From NCBI GenBank assembly GCA_030052745.1, contig JANBVO010000001.1:186001-250000 (forward strand): a stretch of DNA of 64,000 nt, in the 5' to 3' direction. The position numbers and the translations under genes are program-made. The notes below the pieces were generated by a model. The model saw only the letters and a list, made by a program, of their open reading frames with translations. It made no database searches and was not told the origin of the DNA. Positions 1 through 11,232 of the stretch are shown one piece after another (within the stretch, counting starts at the first letter, position 1; each line of letters begins with the position of its first letter). The DNA comes from Pleurostoma richardsiae. Lineage: Eukaryota > Ascomycota > Sordariomycetes > Calosphaeriales > Pleurostomataceae.

Positions 1-1363
1 TGTCCCGTCTTGCCGGATGCCCGCACGATCTGAATTGCGACGGGAGGCACAGAGGCACAGCGCAAAATCGCAATCTCCGTCTGACATGACACAAGGAGCC
101 AATATAATCGTTGACCCTTCTTCAGCTAGCAACTAGGCTGTTGACAGCCAGCCCGCCTGACAGCCGTCAGCCCTCGGGGAACTCGACTCGAGCTACCTGT
201 CAGATGGAGACTGAAGACCGAAGAGAACGTGAAGGGGTGCAGGATCCAATCGAAAGGTGGAATCAGTAGATGATGAGCGGTGGATCCTGCAATAAGCTTA
301 AGAACGCCGGGCCGAAAATAGCAACCGCGAAATCAAGGAAAAGTCCTTTTGGCCTGGAAGAGAACGCAGTCCTGCCCCATCAGTACTTTCGTCCGAAGTG
401 TTAGGGGTCTACGGCGACACACGTTCGGTTACAGCACTTATGCCCGCTTGCGCGCCACCCGAAAGGTAACTCGCTAACAATGGGCTGCGATTGGATTCGA
501 GCTGGTCACTGAGAATTACCCAGTTAGTTAGTAATGTCACAGCAGATCAGTTTCCCATCCTCCGCAAGACGAAATGCTCACAGACAGAAGAGAAGTTTAC
601 TCAATATTTTCAATGTAGTATGAGCTAACAGTGAAAGCACCCGTAAGTCGTGGTCTTGGCAGCTGGGACTCAGCCCTATTGTGAAAGCCGGCGTGTCGGC
701 CGGTACTGACTACTGGCGTGCGCCAACCTGCAAGCCATCGGCCCAGCTCGACGCCATCTCCGAAATGTCTCTGTGCCAGCTATGGTCCTCTCTCCATATG
801 GAGTGTTCTACGGAGTGTATGCGGATGACCTCTACCTTGCTGTGCTGCGTTGTTGCCGCTTATCATGTCATGCACGTCGCTGCTCCGCGCAGGGCTTTGA
901 CGGCGCTATGCTCGGGGTCATCCGTGTGTAACCCGAGTTGATAGGTAATGGCCAGGGCTACTTGAGACAGCAGCCCTCTCACACACGAGCTCCAGCAATA
1001 GTGGAAGCGAGGGGGCTTTCAGTAATCCTTGGCCAGTCGGCAGCCCTGCTCACCATCGTCGCACCAAAAGCCGGTCCGAGCCAAAAGATCCTGTGTGGTG
1101 TCCCGTGCGCCTCCGGTCGAGTACGAACTAGACAAGACGTCAGCGACCTCTCTATAGCTGTTTGTACCCGCGGCCCTTTTACAGAGAAACGGAGCCTAGG
1201 ACGAGTAGCCACAGTCACTGCAGCGGGCCGCCTATGCGGCTATCGTACAAGGCAAGCCAGCGACGTCTTGGTAGTCAGTCTATCAGTTGTATTCCCCTCG
1301 TATATCTATCTTGGGCCAGAGGCCACGGGGAGGACCTTCAGAAGACGCCAGCGACAGATCCCC
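1..1363. other. Left-edge intergenic stretch, no supportable gene
   Basis: No open frame here has coding character: the longest (938-1516, +, 192 codons) lacks a recognisable domain and reads as low-information sequence, and it overlaps the 3' end of the next gene on the opposite strand. Base composition is visibly less GC-rich than the neighbouring exons. I see no RNA gene or clear repeat. Confidence 0.6.
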
Positions 1364-2177
1364 TTACTGCTGCTTGAAGTTGACATGATACAAATCGGCG
1401 CTCTTCTGCAGTACCCTCAGCAGGCCAATATTGTTCGCGATTGCTGCCAGCCCGTTAGCCAAGCTCCCTGTGATCCAGAACTGCAGAGCAGAAAGAGGAG
1501 CGGAAGAATAGAATAGTCAGGAAAGGCGCAAGGACGAGCAACTCACCTCCGGGCTTGCCCTTCGCCTCAAAATGCGCCTCCCTGCTCTCCCACCCGATCA
1601 CCAGCTTCGCCGCCTTCCCCTTCTCCCCGCCCTCCTCCTTGCTGATCTCCTCCAGCACCTCCCCGTGCGCCAGGCCGTAGTAGCCCGTCGGCTTCTCGGC
1701 GTCTAGCTTCTCGGCGAACTGGGCCACGTTGCCCGCGAACCCGGGCTGCGCCCCGTACCCCGTGAACACCTCGGTGGCCGGCGCCGAGAGCGCGACGGTC
1801 GCGTCGGCGTTGAGGTGGTGCGCGCTGGCGAGGTCCGCCAGGGCGTCCAGCCCCACGAGGAAGGACTCGCGCGCGGGGGAGGTGGACCACGCCTGGACGT
1901 CGGCGTAGGACCGCCATGCTGGTCGTCGGGGTCAGCAGAGGATCCCGAGAAAGAGAGTGGAGGATGTCTCCACGGTAGGCACCGTCTGATACTTACTGAC
2001 GCAGAGCACGCCGACGCTCGAGTCCTCGATCTTCCGACCGTAGAAGACCTTCAGGCACCCGGGCGCCTGCTTGAGCAGGGTCGTCATCTTTGACCACGTC
2101 TCGCTGGCCTGAGAGCCTGCCTCCTCGATGGTGGCATCTGGCTTCAGCTGCATGATACAGAATTCGGTGACCGTCAT
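1364..2177 (-). CDS. Dimeric alpha-beta-barrel (ABM-like) domain protein, tandem
   Basis: I join three exons (2177-1997, 1918-1547, 1467-1364) into 218 residues. The start is the ATG that opens MTVTEFCIMQLKPDATIEEA; the longer upstream frame begins in what looks like 5' UTR. Intron 1 has a GTAAGT donor and intron 2 a GTGAGT donor, and both junctions are phase 1. The N-terminal half, with a predicted strand, an amphipathic helix (WSKMTTLLKQAPGCLKVFYG) and further strands, followed by a helix with TWRSYADVQAW, is what ferredoxin-like dimeric alpha-beta barrel (antibiotic biosynthesis monooxygenase type) fungal proteins show. The second half repeats a similar strand-helix pattern (KLVIGWESREAHFEA). 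Members bind small aromatic substrates or have no known reaction, so no reaction is assigned. It lies alone, 4 kb from the next gene, with no signal peptide, so it is probably cytosolic. The fold is moderately sure and the function unknown. Confidence 0.75.
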
Positions 2178-5100
2178 CTTGGAAGATCTGCTGCGAATGA
2201 CGAGAATCGAGCCGATTGATAGGTCGATAGGTGGAAAGCGCAATACGTGAATCGACAATAGGTGATTTTTTCTTTTTCTCGCGTATCCTTCTGTTATAAA
2301 TCGCGAGGTTCCGTTCCGTGACTTTTATACACTGTTGAAGATGCCGTGGTGTGACTGTAGTCCGCTGGGACCGGAGCTCCAGTTGATCGATGAATAATGT
2401 CGCTGGTGACATCAACCAATGGAAATCTATCAAGGTTGACGGACGTCCACAGTGCATCACGACATGACTCCATTATTCCTCGTATATCCTTCTCGGCCAT
2501 CTTGCCGGTTTGCACAGTACAATACTATGACTCCTGAGCAGTCGCAGTGCTGAAGTGGCTTCGATGCCTTCCTGGGTACCGAAGGAGTCGACCTAGCCCA
2601 GTCCCATGCAGATTTCAGATGAGGCTTTCACGCAAAGTATGCAGAAGAATAGGACAGCTTTTGAAGGACAAATGCCGAGCTTGAATTTACGAGCGCCCAG
2701 CCTATATGAAAGTAGAGAATCATGATCGTCATCCCTCTTGGACACAAATCCCGCACTCGGAGTCCCCCATTGTCAAGTGATCGCCTGAGCCCCAAACCTG
2801 CATCAGAGTAGTGAGCTTTGGAAACAGCGCGACGGAGGCGCAACTGTTCCCGGGAGACGCGACCAGCCCAGCTCAAGGCAATAGTAGCCCCATACCATCA
2901 AGCGTTAGGCCCACCTATCGGCGTTCGGATGAACGGTGACGGATATGGTGGTGGGCCAGATCCTCCTCGGCCTAGTCCGAGACGCTGGCTCCGGAGCCAG
3001 TAACCTCTGCCGCGCTCTCTTCCCCTTGATGTTTTGGCGTTGTGCAAGCGAAGATCCAGGCATATCGTCCTTCTATCGCGCTTATCTCCTTCAGAAAGGA
3101 CCCCGCCTGATGGCACCGGCGGCTCCAGGACGTGAAAAAGAGTAGTCCTGTATCGGTACCCGTCACCATCCTGTCCACCCCATCGATGCAAACTCGTCTG
3201 TCCGCATCGTGGTTGTTGTCTACTCATCAACAGTCGCCACGACTCGTTTCCGACGGCGGCATTTAGTCCAGGGGAAACCCGGTCCGTGTACCGTAGTACG
3301 GCGACGTCACTCAGCCCTCCCTGAGGGGAAGAAAAGGCAGTGCCGCACTGCCATCATCTTATACGTAGAAGGTGTCAACCTTCCTAATTATTTTTCTGCG
3401 AACACCATCGCTTTTTTTTGGTCCTGACCGTTTCCGCCATACTCTGATAGAGGTGGCCGAAGGCCGATACCCCTTACTTGAGCCCACGCACAGTCAAGGT
3501 TGGCGCGTAGCTCTGCCAACAATGCCACCAATTCGAACACTGACCAGGATTCTAGCCCGTTGAGCCTAGGTTGTCTGGACGGGTTAATTGCGTTGATACC
3601 TGCCCGCATAGGAGACCGAGCTTATATGCCTCAGCCGATCTGCCAATCCGTCTTGGTGTTTCTTCATCTAGGTAATGGTGAGAACCACTCCCAACGGACG
3701 GATATCGTCAAGCATCTGATCGTCCGCATATCCATATGCAGTCAACCAAGTCCACTGATGAGGCTGCCGATGACAAACCCATGCGGTGTAGCAGGATCGC
3801 AAACCACTATTGTGTCGGATCTTCAAAGCAGCATCCAAGATGTATCTTAACCTCCAAAGCTGACTGGCGGGATGATATGGACAAGATCCAATGGGCCTTT
3901 TTGTGTCCTGCCCAGGACAAGATCCGCGGAAATTCGTAAACCGTGTCGAAAATGCAGCTGTACTTTTCCTTCCGGGTCCTCAACGACACCAGGGCGTAGG
4001 GGAAACGCTGATGTGCGCGCACAAGTCCCCACTAAGCTGTTATCCCGTCGCAGAAAAGCAAGGCGAATGCAGACATGAGTTGCTGTTCATATCTTCTTGT
4101 CGTATGATGGTCGTAAAGTCGTCGAACTTCCGTCTAGCGTGTGAACGCCCTGGTCGAACGAAGTCTAAATGCCATTCCTACTGTCCGATTAGTTGACGAT
4201 GGTAAAGGTCGAGGGTGATATATTTACCATATGACGCCTGAGTCTTCCGTACCACCGCTCTATCTCGCGGCCACACATTCGTGAAAGTATTCATAACCCA
4301 TGATCTCTTTCACCACGTCCGTTGCCAGCGCATCGTTGCTACTGAGCAACACCTTGGGCCTTTTAACGTCCTGCCCAGGACGATGTGTCTCAGGAAGGGC
4401 GTTTGAAACTTCAGACAGCCCGGCTAACACGCTTTCTTGTATCGAAGTGACTGCCAACGGCAGGCAACCTGACCTCTGCGGTTTTGTAATTATAAATCCT
4501 AGCGTAGTCAAGCCTATTGAACAACGCGGACAGAACGAGGAGAATAATGGGAGGCACTCATGCGGAATAGTACAATCAGAAACTACAAATTCGGACGAAT
4601 AAGCCGGAAATCCCCCAGCACCGAGCACTGCAGGCGGTCACGCGTACGCAAGGCACGAATGGCCGCAGACAATATAAGGCCATGATCCATCACCTTACAG
4701 ACAAGGCCAGTGAAGACGGCCGATCAGGAGCGAGCTCAAGGAAGAAACACTTCCCCTGTGCTCGCAGAGATGCGCGAACACGCAGAGACGTCGCCATTTT
4801 GCTTGTCTAGAGCTGTCTGGGACGAGGTCGGCAGAGGTGGAGTTGAAATTGGTCGAGCCATGGATTTCCGGCGAGCTTTAGCGGGATGCCAGGTTGAAGC
4901 TTGTCCTCAAGTTTTGGAAGCCGGAAGCCCAAAGCCTTGATCTGCAACGGCGGCGTGCATCGTTGCAGAGGGCAGATCGAGGCAGATCGCGAGAGGCCGC
5001 AGCAGCTTGGGTAAAAGACTATGAAGTTCGGGGTTGGGCAAGGTGGAAAAGGTGAGGCACCAAAAGGTCTTATAGCAGGCAGAAGGCCCACTTAAAGTCG

Positions 5101-5690
5101 CCAGCTGGCCAGTGCCTCCCAGCTCCTGTTCTATATCAAGCAGCCAATGAGAAGCTCTTATGTAAGTAAGTGGATGATTACCGAGCCTCGAGCTGTTTGT
5201 TAACCCTGGCAGCTCTGGTTCTTAATTTCAGGTATTTCCTAGGAGCACGCCGTACACGACCTGACGCTCAAGCTGTGTACGGAGTACTTGACCATTGCGT
5301 TAAGCGAAGTACAAGCCACTGATCCTTTTTAGCTCGCATTTATTCTTCTATAAATGCTGCCATGAGTGGATCACCTGTTAGAAGGTGGCCTGGCGATTCT
5401 TTCCACCTCTTGACCCTTCATCTCCATGCTCAGCCGTGTGGCGCTGAGACCCGGGGAACTCGCGAAACTCACGAAACTCACCCCGGTAGCCCGCAGATGT
5501 AGTGTATCTACTATGTGAAAACGGATAGCGCAGAGGTCGGCTTCAGAGCGGGTCATGTGACAGGTACACCTGCTACGTTCGCCTGGTGTTGATGAGCATC
5601 GACAGTGATCTCAACCATAGAAACGGGAGGTCTAGGATCTTGAAGAGAAGAAGATAATCCATGGGACCCGATGCATACTGTATGTACCTA

Positions 5691-5724
5691 CCAGGTACCT
5701 TAAGCATCTAAGTAAGGTACCTGG
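5691..5724. repeat. 12-bp perfect inverted repeat, CCAGGTACCTTA arms
   Basis: The left arm CCAGGTACCTTA (5691-5702) and right arm TAAGGTACCTGG (5713-5724) are exact reverse complements with a 10-base spacer. Each arm also contains the self-palindrome AGGTACCT. A single further copy of the core (AGGTACCT) follows at about 5815-5822. The pair lies about 0.7 kb upstream of the coiled-coil gene. It may be a dimeric factor site or a small repeat-family remnant; the sequence does not decide. Confidence 0.6.
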
Positions 5725-6013
5725 CCGATAATACCAGAAGGTGCAGTTCTGCGCGTTTGAGTTCGTGTCGGGAGAGACGAAGGAGAGATCGGCAAGTAAG
5801 AGCAAACAGAAATAGGTACCTTAGGTTGTCCATCATATCCTGCCGTCTTATGAGTCGTTGGTGCCTTAGGAACTCGGCTTGGAAGGTGCGATGTCCGATT
5901 TGGCGTATCACGTTCACCCGGTGCCGGAAGCTCCTCAAGGAAGGAGCTCGCCTGATCCAGACATTTTGCAAGGAGAGCTCAATGTCCCTTTCAGAACTCC
6001 ATTCCGGTAATGG

Positions 6014-6053
6014 CTGAGGTACCTGTCCCCATATCCGATCTCGGGTACCTCAG
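6014..6053. repeat. 10-bp inverted repeat, CTGAGGTACC arms
   Basis: CTGAGGTACC (6014-6023) and GGTACCTCAG (6044-6053) are exact reverse complements separated by 20 bases. The core GGTACC is the same as in the pair at 5691-5724, and the element lies about 350 bases upstream of the start chosen for the coiled-coil gene. The role is inferred only from position and symmetry. Confidence 0.55.
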
Positions 6054-6399
6054 AGTGTCCACCGGGTCCCAAACAGGGAAGGCACCCTCAAGGCACCTTC
6101 TCTTCATCTGTCTGTGTTTTGAACAAGCCGACCCATCGTTCCCATGCCCCCAACCACCCGCCCCCTATGTACTGTCACTGTATCCACCCCCTGGCGAGAC
6201 ATCTGAACGACACGAAGCCACCACATATACGGACTGACGGAGGTAGGCTGGAGGAGATAGTGGCCCCTGTTTTCACGACTATCTGTGGAGTCTCTGCTCG
6301 CCACATTTCCTGGGTTGCGGTCAAGACTCAGCGTACTTAAGTCGACAGTTGTCTCCCCATGGTATGCAGGGATGTTCTCTGGTCCCATCTTCCTTCAGG

Positions 6400-7754
6400 A
6401 TGTCAGACATATCCCAACCCTCATCCCGGACGCTTGGGGCTTCGTTCCTCGGCCGGTCATCCCCATTCACCGCCACACCGGACTCTGGCCGACCGGCCAG
6501 TGTGAACCCAGCCAGTAGCCTCGGCCGGGAAGCCATCGCTGCGGAGGCATGCCGCTGGTTCATGTCTGACTTCAGCGGGAAGAAGAACGCAGCGGCCATA
6601 GCAGCTGTGGAGCAAGACCTGACAAAGAAATCTGATGCCCTGAAGCTGGACATTAGCACCATAAGACAGTCTCTGGATGTCGAGCGCGCGGTGTCGAAGA
6701 GCGCCGTCGAGAACGCTCTTCTCCGCTTGGAGCTCTTCAAGTCTGAGCACGAAAAGCGATATCAGGAACTGCAACAAACCATCAGAACTGTCCAGCAAGA
6801 GATCATCGCCGTGACCAAGGGCTTGACAAGATTGGAGACGCTCCGAAGCGACGTACATGGTAAATCCGACCAACTTCAGCAATCTCTAAACACCCTCGAG
6901 AAGAGACTGGCAGATGGCCACGCCCAACTGGCCAAGATCGAGACTGAGCAGTCGTTATATCTCTCTGGTCAAGATGAGACTACTGTTGCTCTCGAGGAGC
7001 AGCTGGACGACCTCAAGGAAACGTCCGTCAAAGACAAGCGTGAGATGGTAACAAACTTCTTGAACGCCCTAGGCGACAGGACCAGAGAAGTCAGGGGAGA
7101 GATCCAGCAGTCTATTGCAGCACTCCGCGCCGAGACGCTCGAGGGCCTCCAGGAGAGAGACGAACTTGATAGGCCCGCCCTGGAATTCGTCAGAAAACTG
7201 ATGACCAGGGGTGAGGATCTGATGACTGTGCTGAATAACGCTGCCAACCAGATCTTGCCTGTGCCTCAGCGGGTAGGAGAAGGTACGTTTTCATGCCTTT
7301 CCTTTTTGTGAAACGCATAGCTCATTCAGAGCGCATAGCCGAGCATACTGATACGTCGGATATTGTTATGGAAGACGAAGCAAAGCCCACTGAGCAGCCC
7401 GTCGCGCAGGGCGGGGGTCCAGGCCACGCGATCAGCAAGGAAGGAGCCGAAGACAAGCCCGGGGAGTCTCGATACGAGGCATTCTTCAGGCATCTAGTCG
7501 CAGCGAAGCAGAAGTACCGGCTCCATAAGCCATCGAGAGATTCTCGATTTATCCGAACCTTCATCGCGGGCATAGAGGACAGAGGGATCAGGGATCTTGT
7601 GCAGACACATCTTCTGGAGCAGCTTCCCCAGACAGTCATTACAGCAAGAGAGAGGGGTGCAAGAGGTCGCAACAGCGTCCTTAGGATAACCTTGAAGAAG
7701 GATCTGACCTGGGCCCAAGTCGTCCAAGCGCTGAAAAAATTGCAACGGACATAG
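6400..7754 (+). CDS. Coiled-coil protein of unknown function
   Basis: Two exons. The first runs to 7282 and ends at a GTACGT donor. Three AG acceptors (ending 7320, 7329 and 7338) all keep the same frame, giving introns of 38, 47 or 56 bases; the last is the most ordinary size and yields 432 residues. I chose the ATG at 6400 (MSDISQPSSRT); an in-frame ATG at 6349 would add 17 residues. Residues 1-50 are Ser/Pro-rich. About 60-300 is a long heptad-rich region, for example EKRLADGHAQLAKIETEQ. The second exon encodes a compact basic segment (about 330-432) with RDSRFIRTFIAGIEDRG and a C-terminal LTWAQVVQALKKLQR helix. There are no membrane segments or signal. I recognise no family; the domain order resembles structural or scaffolding proteins. 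Paired GGTACC inverted repeats lie upstream. Confidence 0.75.
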
Positions 7755-7998
7755 GTGCTTTGGGTGTTTGGCTCCCCGAAACAGTCTTATAGTGGCGGAG
7801 GATCGGCATAGTTCTGTGTCAGTCGTGTCAGCTTGAAATGTGGTTGTCGCATTGCTTGATATCAGAATCGGAAATATTTGCTCGGCTGGTCAACCTGCGC
7901 AGACATTTCAGATGCAATTATTGTTGCTGGCTACCATTTGGAGAGCTCCAAATCATTTTCCTTGCCATCAACGGCACAAGAGTTAAGACCATCCATGC

Positions 7999-10485
7999 CT
8001 AGGAAACTGTTAACTTTTCCGCCTCCTCCTCAAAGCCTGATGTGTCTATCCCAGAATATTTGTTGATCCATCCCAGAACTTCCTTGTGCCAGACAAGGGA
8101 GTTCTCCGGTTTCAGAACCCACTGAAGGATCAGCGTCAGCCATGGCTATTGTAAGACGGGTTGGGGTAGTGAGAGCAAGACTTACGTGGTTCTCGTCGGG
8201 GAACATCACGAAACGGCTGGGTACACCGCGATTCTGCAGCACGTTGAAGGCGGCGAGACCTTCTGATATGGGTAGGCGGTAGTCCAGCTCGTTGTGGATG
8301 ATCTGTCGACAGGGACAGGCGGTATCAGCATCCATCCACCCGGAAACCGCAGCAAGTACAAGGGTAGGGGCATTTGACTCACCAGCTCCGGCGTCGCCCA
8401 CGAGTCAGCGAAAGACGCCGGATCCCATTTCGCGTAGCCGTCACGGTTCTCGTAGAACGGGCCCCCGAAGTCGTGGATCGGGAAGAACAGCTCGTCGGTC
8501 GCGTACTGGTTCAGCGTGCTGAAGCAGCCGTCGTGGCAGACCAGGGCCTTGAACTTCCTCCCCAGGGGGTGCCCCTGGATCCAGTCTGTCGAACGTGTCA
8601 GTCAGCGCCTAACCGAGGGATGGACGGAAGGCACCCCGGGCGGCCAATACAGAGCGACTCACTGATCATGTAACCGCCGTACGACGCTCCCAGCGCCACG
8701 GCGTTCTGGGTGTCGACATACGGCAGGTTAGATTCAACATACTCGAAGCAGTTCACAAGGTCGTTGTACGGCTTCCCGCCCCAGTCGCCAGTGATGCCGT
8801 TCTCCAGGTTCATCCCGTACCCGGTGCTGCCGGTCGGGTTGGGGCACACAACGACGTAGCCCTGTTCCGCGAACACGGCCGGGTTCCACCGAGTGCTCCA
8901 GCTGTCACCCCATGCGCCCTGAGGGCCACCGTGGATGAGCATGGCTAGAGGGTACTTTTTGGACTTGTCGAAGCCCGACGGCCGCATCACCAGCGCGTGC
9001 ACGTCGTACTCCCCCGCGCCTCGGAACCATATCTCATCGACTTGGCTCCTCGACAGCCCGAAGGACTTGCCCTGCTTCGAGTTAGAAGACGCCAGCTCGG
9101 CAGACTTTCGATGGGGATCGATGATTGCATAGAAGGAGTTGTCAACGAGGGAGCTGCCGCTCGCGAACAGCTTGTCGCTGTCATCGGCCAATATCCGCAC
9201 TTCAGCAATGGAGCCTTCAGGCGTCGGAATAACCTCCGGCAGGCTCGTGGCGTGCCGTGGTGAGGCAGGTAGCTTGAATAGCTTCGACCGCGCCTTCTCC
9301 TCAGCAAGCACGTACAGCTCCTTGTCGTCGCTGCTCCATTTGACGGCGTCAGGGCGCAGGTCCCACCCCCCCTCGCCGTCCTCGGTCTTGTAGAACTCCT
9401 GCACGTTGCTGAGATCCTTCACGTCGGGAACCAGCAGCAGGCGCGACTTGTCGGACTCGTACTGCTGGCTCTTCATGCGCGTGAAGACCACCGATTTGCC
9501 GTCATGTGAGAAGGCAGGCGACAAGGAGTAACCCCTGAGCTCTCCGGTCTTGACGACTTGCGGCACCGGAGGCTTCTCCTCTGTGAAAGTGCTGAGAGGG
9601 ATGTAGTACAGGTCGCTCTTGGTGTAGACGGCAGGGGAGAGCTTTGGATCCCTGGCCACAAAGACGATGCCCGAGCTGCTGATGTCGAAGTCGCCAGTCC
9701 CGCCGAAGGGTCCCACGGGCGACTTCAGGTGAGATCCAGTTAGAGCGTTCACGAGACCGGGCTCCTGCAGCGTGTAGCTATCCTCGCTCTTCTTCAGAGC
9801 GCCGTACCATATGGAATTACTGTTCTCGTCGACCCAGCGGTCCCAGTGCCTGGCGAAAAGGCTCGAGTACACCTTGGCGGTCGAGTACTGCTTCTTATCA
9901 TGCTCGGGATTGTACATATGCCCAGCCGGCGTGGCCAATGCAGTGCATGCCAACGCAACTGTCCCGCCAGACAGCTTCGTGACCTTCAAATTTGAAACGC
10001 CTCCTTTGAAAGAACGAATCTCTTGACTGGAGTCTCTCTGTTAGCACAGCTCCCCATACCTGGTGCTCGGATGGCTGACCTAGAGCCGGGCTTCGACACA
10101 TCAGCAAGCAAGAGATTGGTGGTGCCCTTGTCCCCGCTCTTGAGGAAGATGAACTCCTTCTCTCCAATCCATGTTGGCTCGCTGTAGCTCAGATCCTCGA
10201 AGAGAAGAGTCGAGTGGCCTGACTGGATGTCCAAGACGCGGATCTGAGAGGTCTTCTTATGCTCCTCGAAGGAGTACGTGGACACCTGAGATGATTAGCT
10301 TGCCCCCAGGCTCATTCTGTCACGCATCCGAAGCCCTATTTTGCTTCGACTGGATGCTCGTGACCCGCAACAGGCCGTCTCACCGTGTACAAAGCAAGCT
10401 CTCCAGTGCTATTAGGAGACCCAGTTGAGCGGCGTGGCGCCGACAGCAAAACCTCCGGGGTGAACTTGGCGGCCTGGATTGTCAT
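7999..10485 (-). CDS. Dipeptidyl-peptidase V-like serine peptidase, without signal peptide
   Basis: Six exons (10485-10384, 10285-10080, 10026-8663, 8585-8383, 8302-8186, 8121-7999) join into 704 residues, close to the roughly 720 of fungal DppV (S9 prolyl oligopeptidase family, releasing N-terminal dipeptides). A beta-propeller-like N-terminal part is followed by the alpha/beta-hydrolase domain with [17 protein letters not shown] and NPTGSTGYG. The catalytic triad is visible: nucleophile in GASYGGY (about 550), Asp in NELDYRLP (about 632) and His in PDENHW (about 664). Secreted DppV starts with a hydrophobic leader; this one begins [19 protein letters not shown] directly at the mature-type sequence, so I infer a cytosolic form. 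Exon 2 uses a less common GTCAGC donor, chosen because the stronger GTATGG nearby breaks the frame. A first exon encoding a leader further upstream cannot be fully excluded. Confidence 0.9.
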
Positions 10486-11232
10486 CGTGAAACGGTAATG
10501 GGCGAAGGAAACGAAGCAAAGTCGGGTCAGGAATGGCGATCTGGTGTGATATGTCCGGGCAACAGCTACCCTACCCACGAATATATATTGCCTACAGCTA
10601 AGCTCCTACAGCCGGTACCTGGCCATCCGGCTCCCCAATGGAACCCCGCAGTGTCTTGGCTGCGTCACTGTAGACGCCCACAGACCCCTCCTCTGTGGGG
10701 CGTCACAGTACTTAGCTGCCGCCCTGCATGTTAGAGACGATCTGCTGAGTGGTCTCGATCTGCCTTTTCGCCCGGCTACTGGTCGAGAGCTTCATGCTGC
10801 CTGTCTAGACTATCTATGTATGGATGCTGATTGCCAGCCATGTTGTCGTGGGAGCACAATAGGAAGCACTCGGTCGGGATATGCTGGATGGACATGGAGT
10901 CAGACGACAGCAGTGAAGAAAAGCAACTGCCGCATACTTTTAATTGTGCTCAATTCAGACTGTCTGCTTCTGTATCGATAGTCTCGCCTTCGACAGCCAA
11001 CCAGCAATGGTCGGCCCGCCGCAAGTAGAGATCAAGAGTCCAAAACGCCGTGCTGAGTGTGACCGGTCCTCGACGGACCTCCCATTATTACCCCAAAACG
11101 CCAGCATATGCAGTCCGCAATAGTAGAACAGGTCGCCCACCCCCTGAACACGTAGGTAGACGATATCCGCTCAGCGCCAGGATCTCTTTCGCCGTGTAAA
11201 GCCCGAGAACGAGACGGGTGGCCCCCGTCCGC
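10486..11232. other. Intergenic region between the DppV-like gene and EAF6
   Basis: No gene is supportable in these 750 bases. It holds the promoter of the leftward peptidase gene, the 3' flank of EAF6, and a strong hairpin at 10667-10709 described separately. Confidence 0.55.
10667..10709. repeat. 43-bp hairpin (imperfect 17-bp stem)
   Basis: ACTGT-A-GACGCC-CACAGA (10667-10684) pairs with TCTGTG-G-GGCGTC-ACAGT (10692-10709), leaving a 7-base CCCCTCC loop and one unpaired base on each side. It lies about 180 bases upstream of the leftward peptidase start. It could be a short transposon-end relic, a cruciform or a regulatory palindrome. Confidence 0.6.

Larger units (their letters stand above)
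2178..6399. other. Gene-poor intergenic region with GGTACC palindromes near its right end
   Basis: About 4.2 kb without a supportable gene. Open frames are short and mutually overlapping on both strands. The frame 4260-4628 (-) is the most protein-like but matches no family I recognise. Two short copies of a CCTGGGCAGGAC...AAAAGGCCCA block lie near 3893-3920 and 4355-4378. The last 750 bases hold several GGTACC-centred palindromes, listed separately. Confidence 0.5.

Noticed and set aside
938-1516. 192-codon rightward open frame at the left edge
   Set aside because: No domain or compositional coding signal; overlaps a well-supported gene end on the other strand and has a competing open frame opposite.
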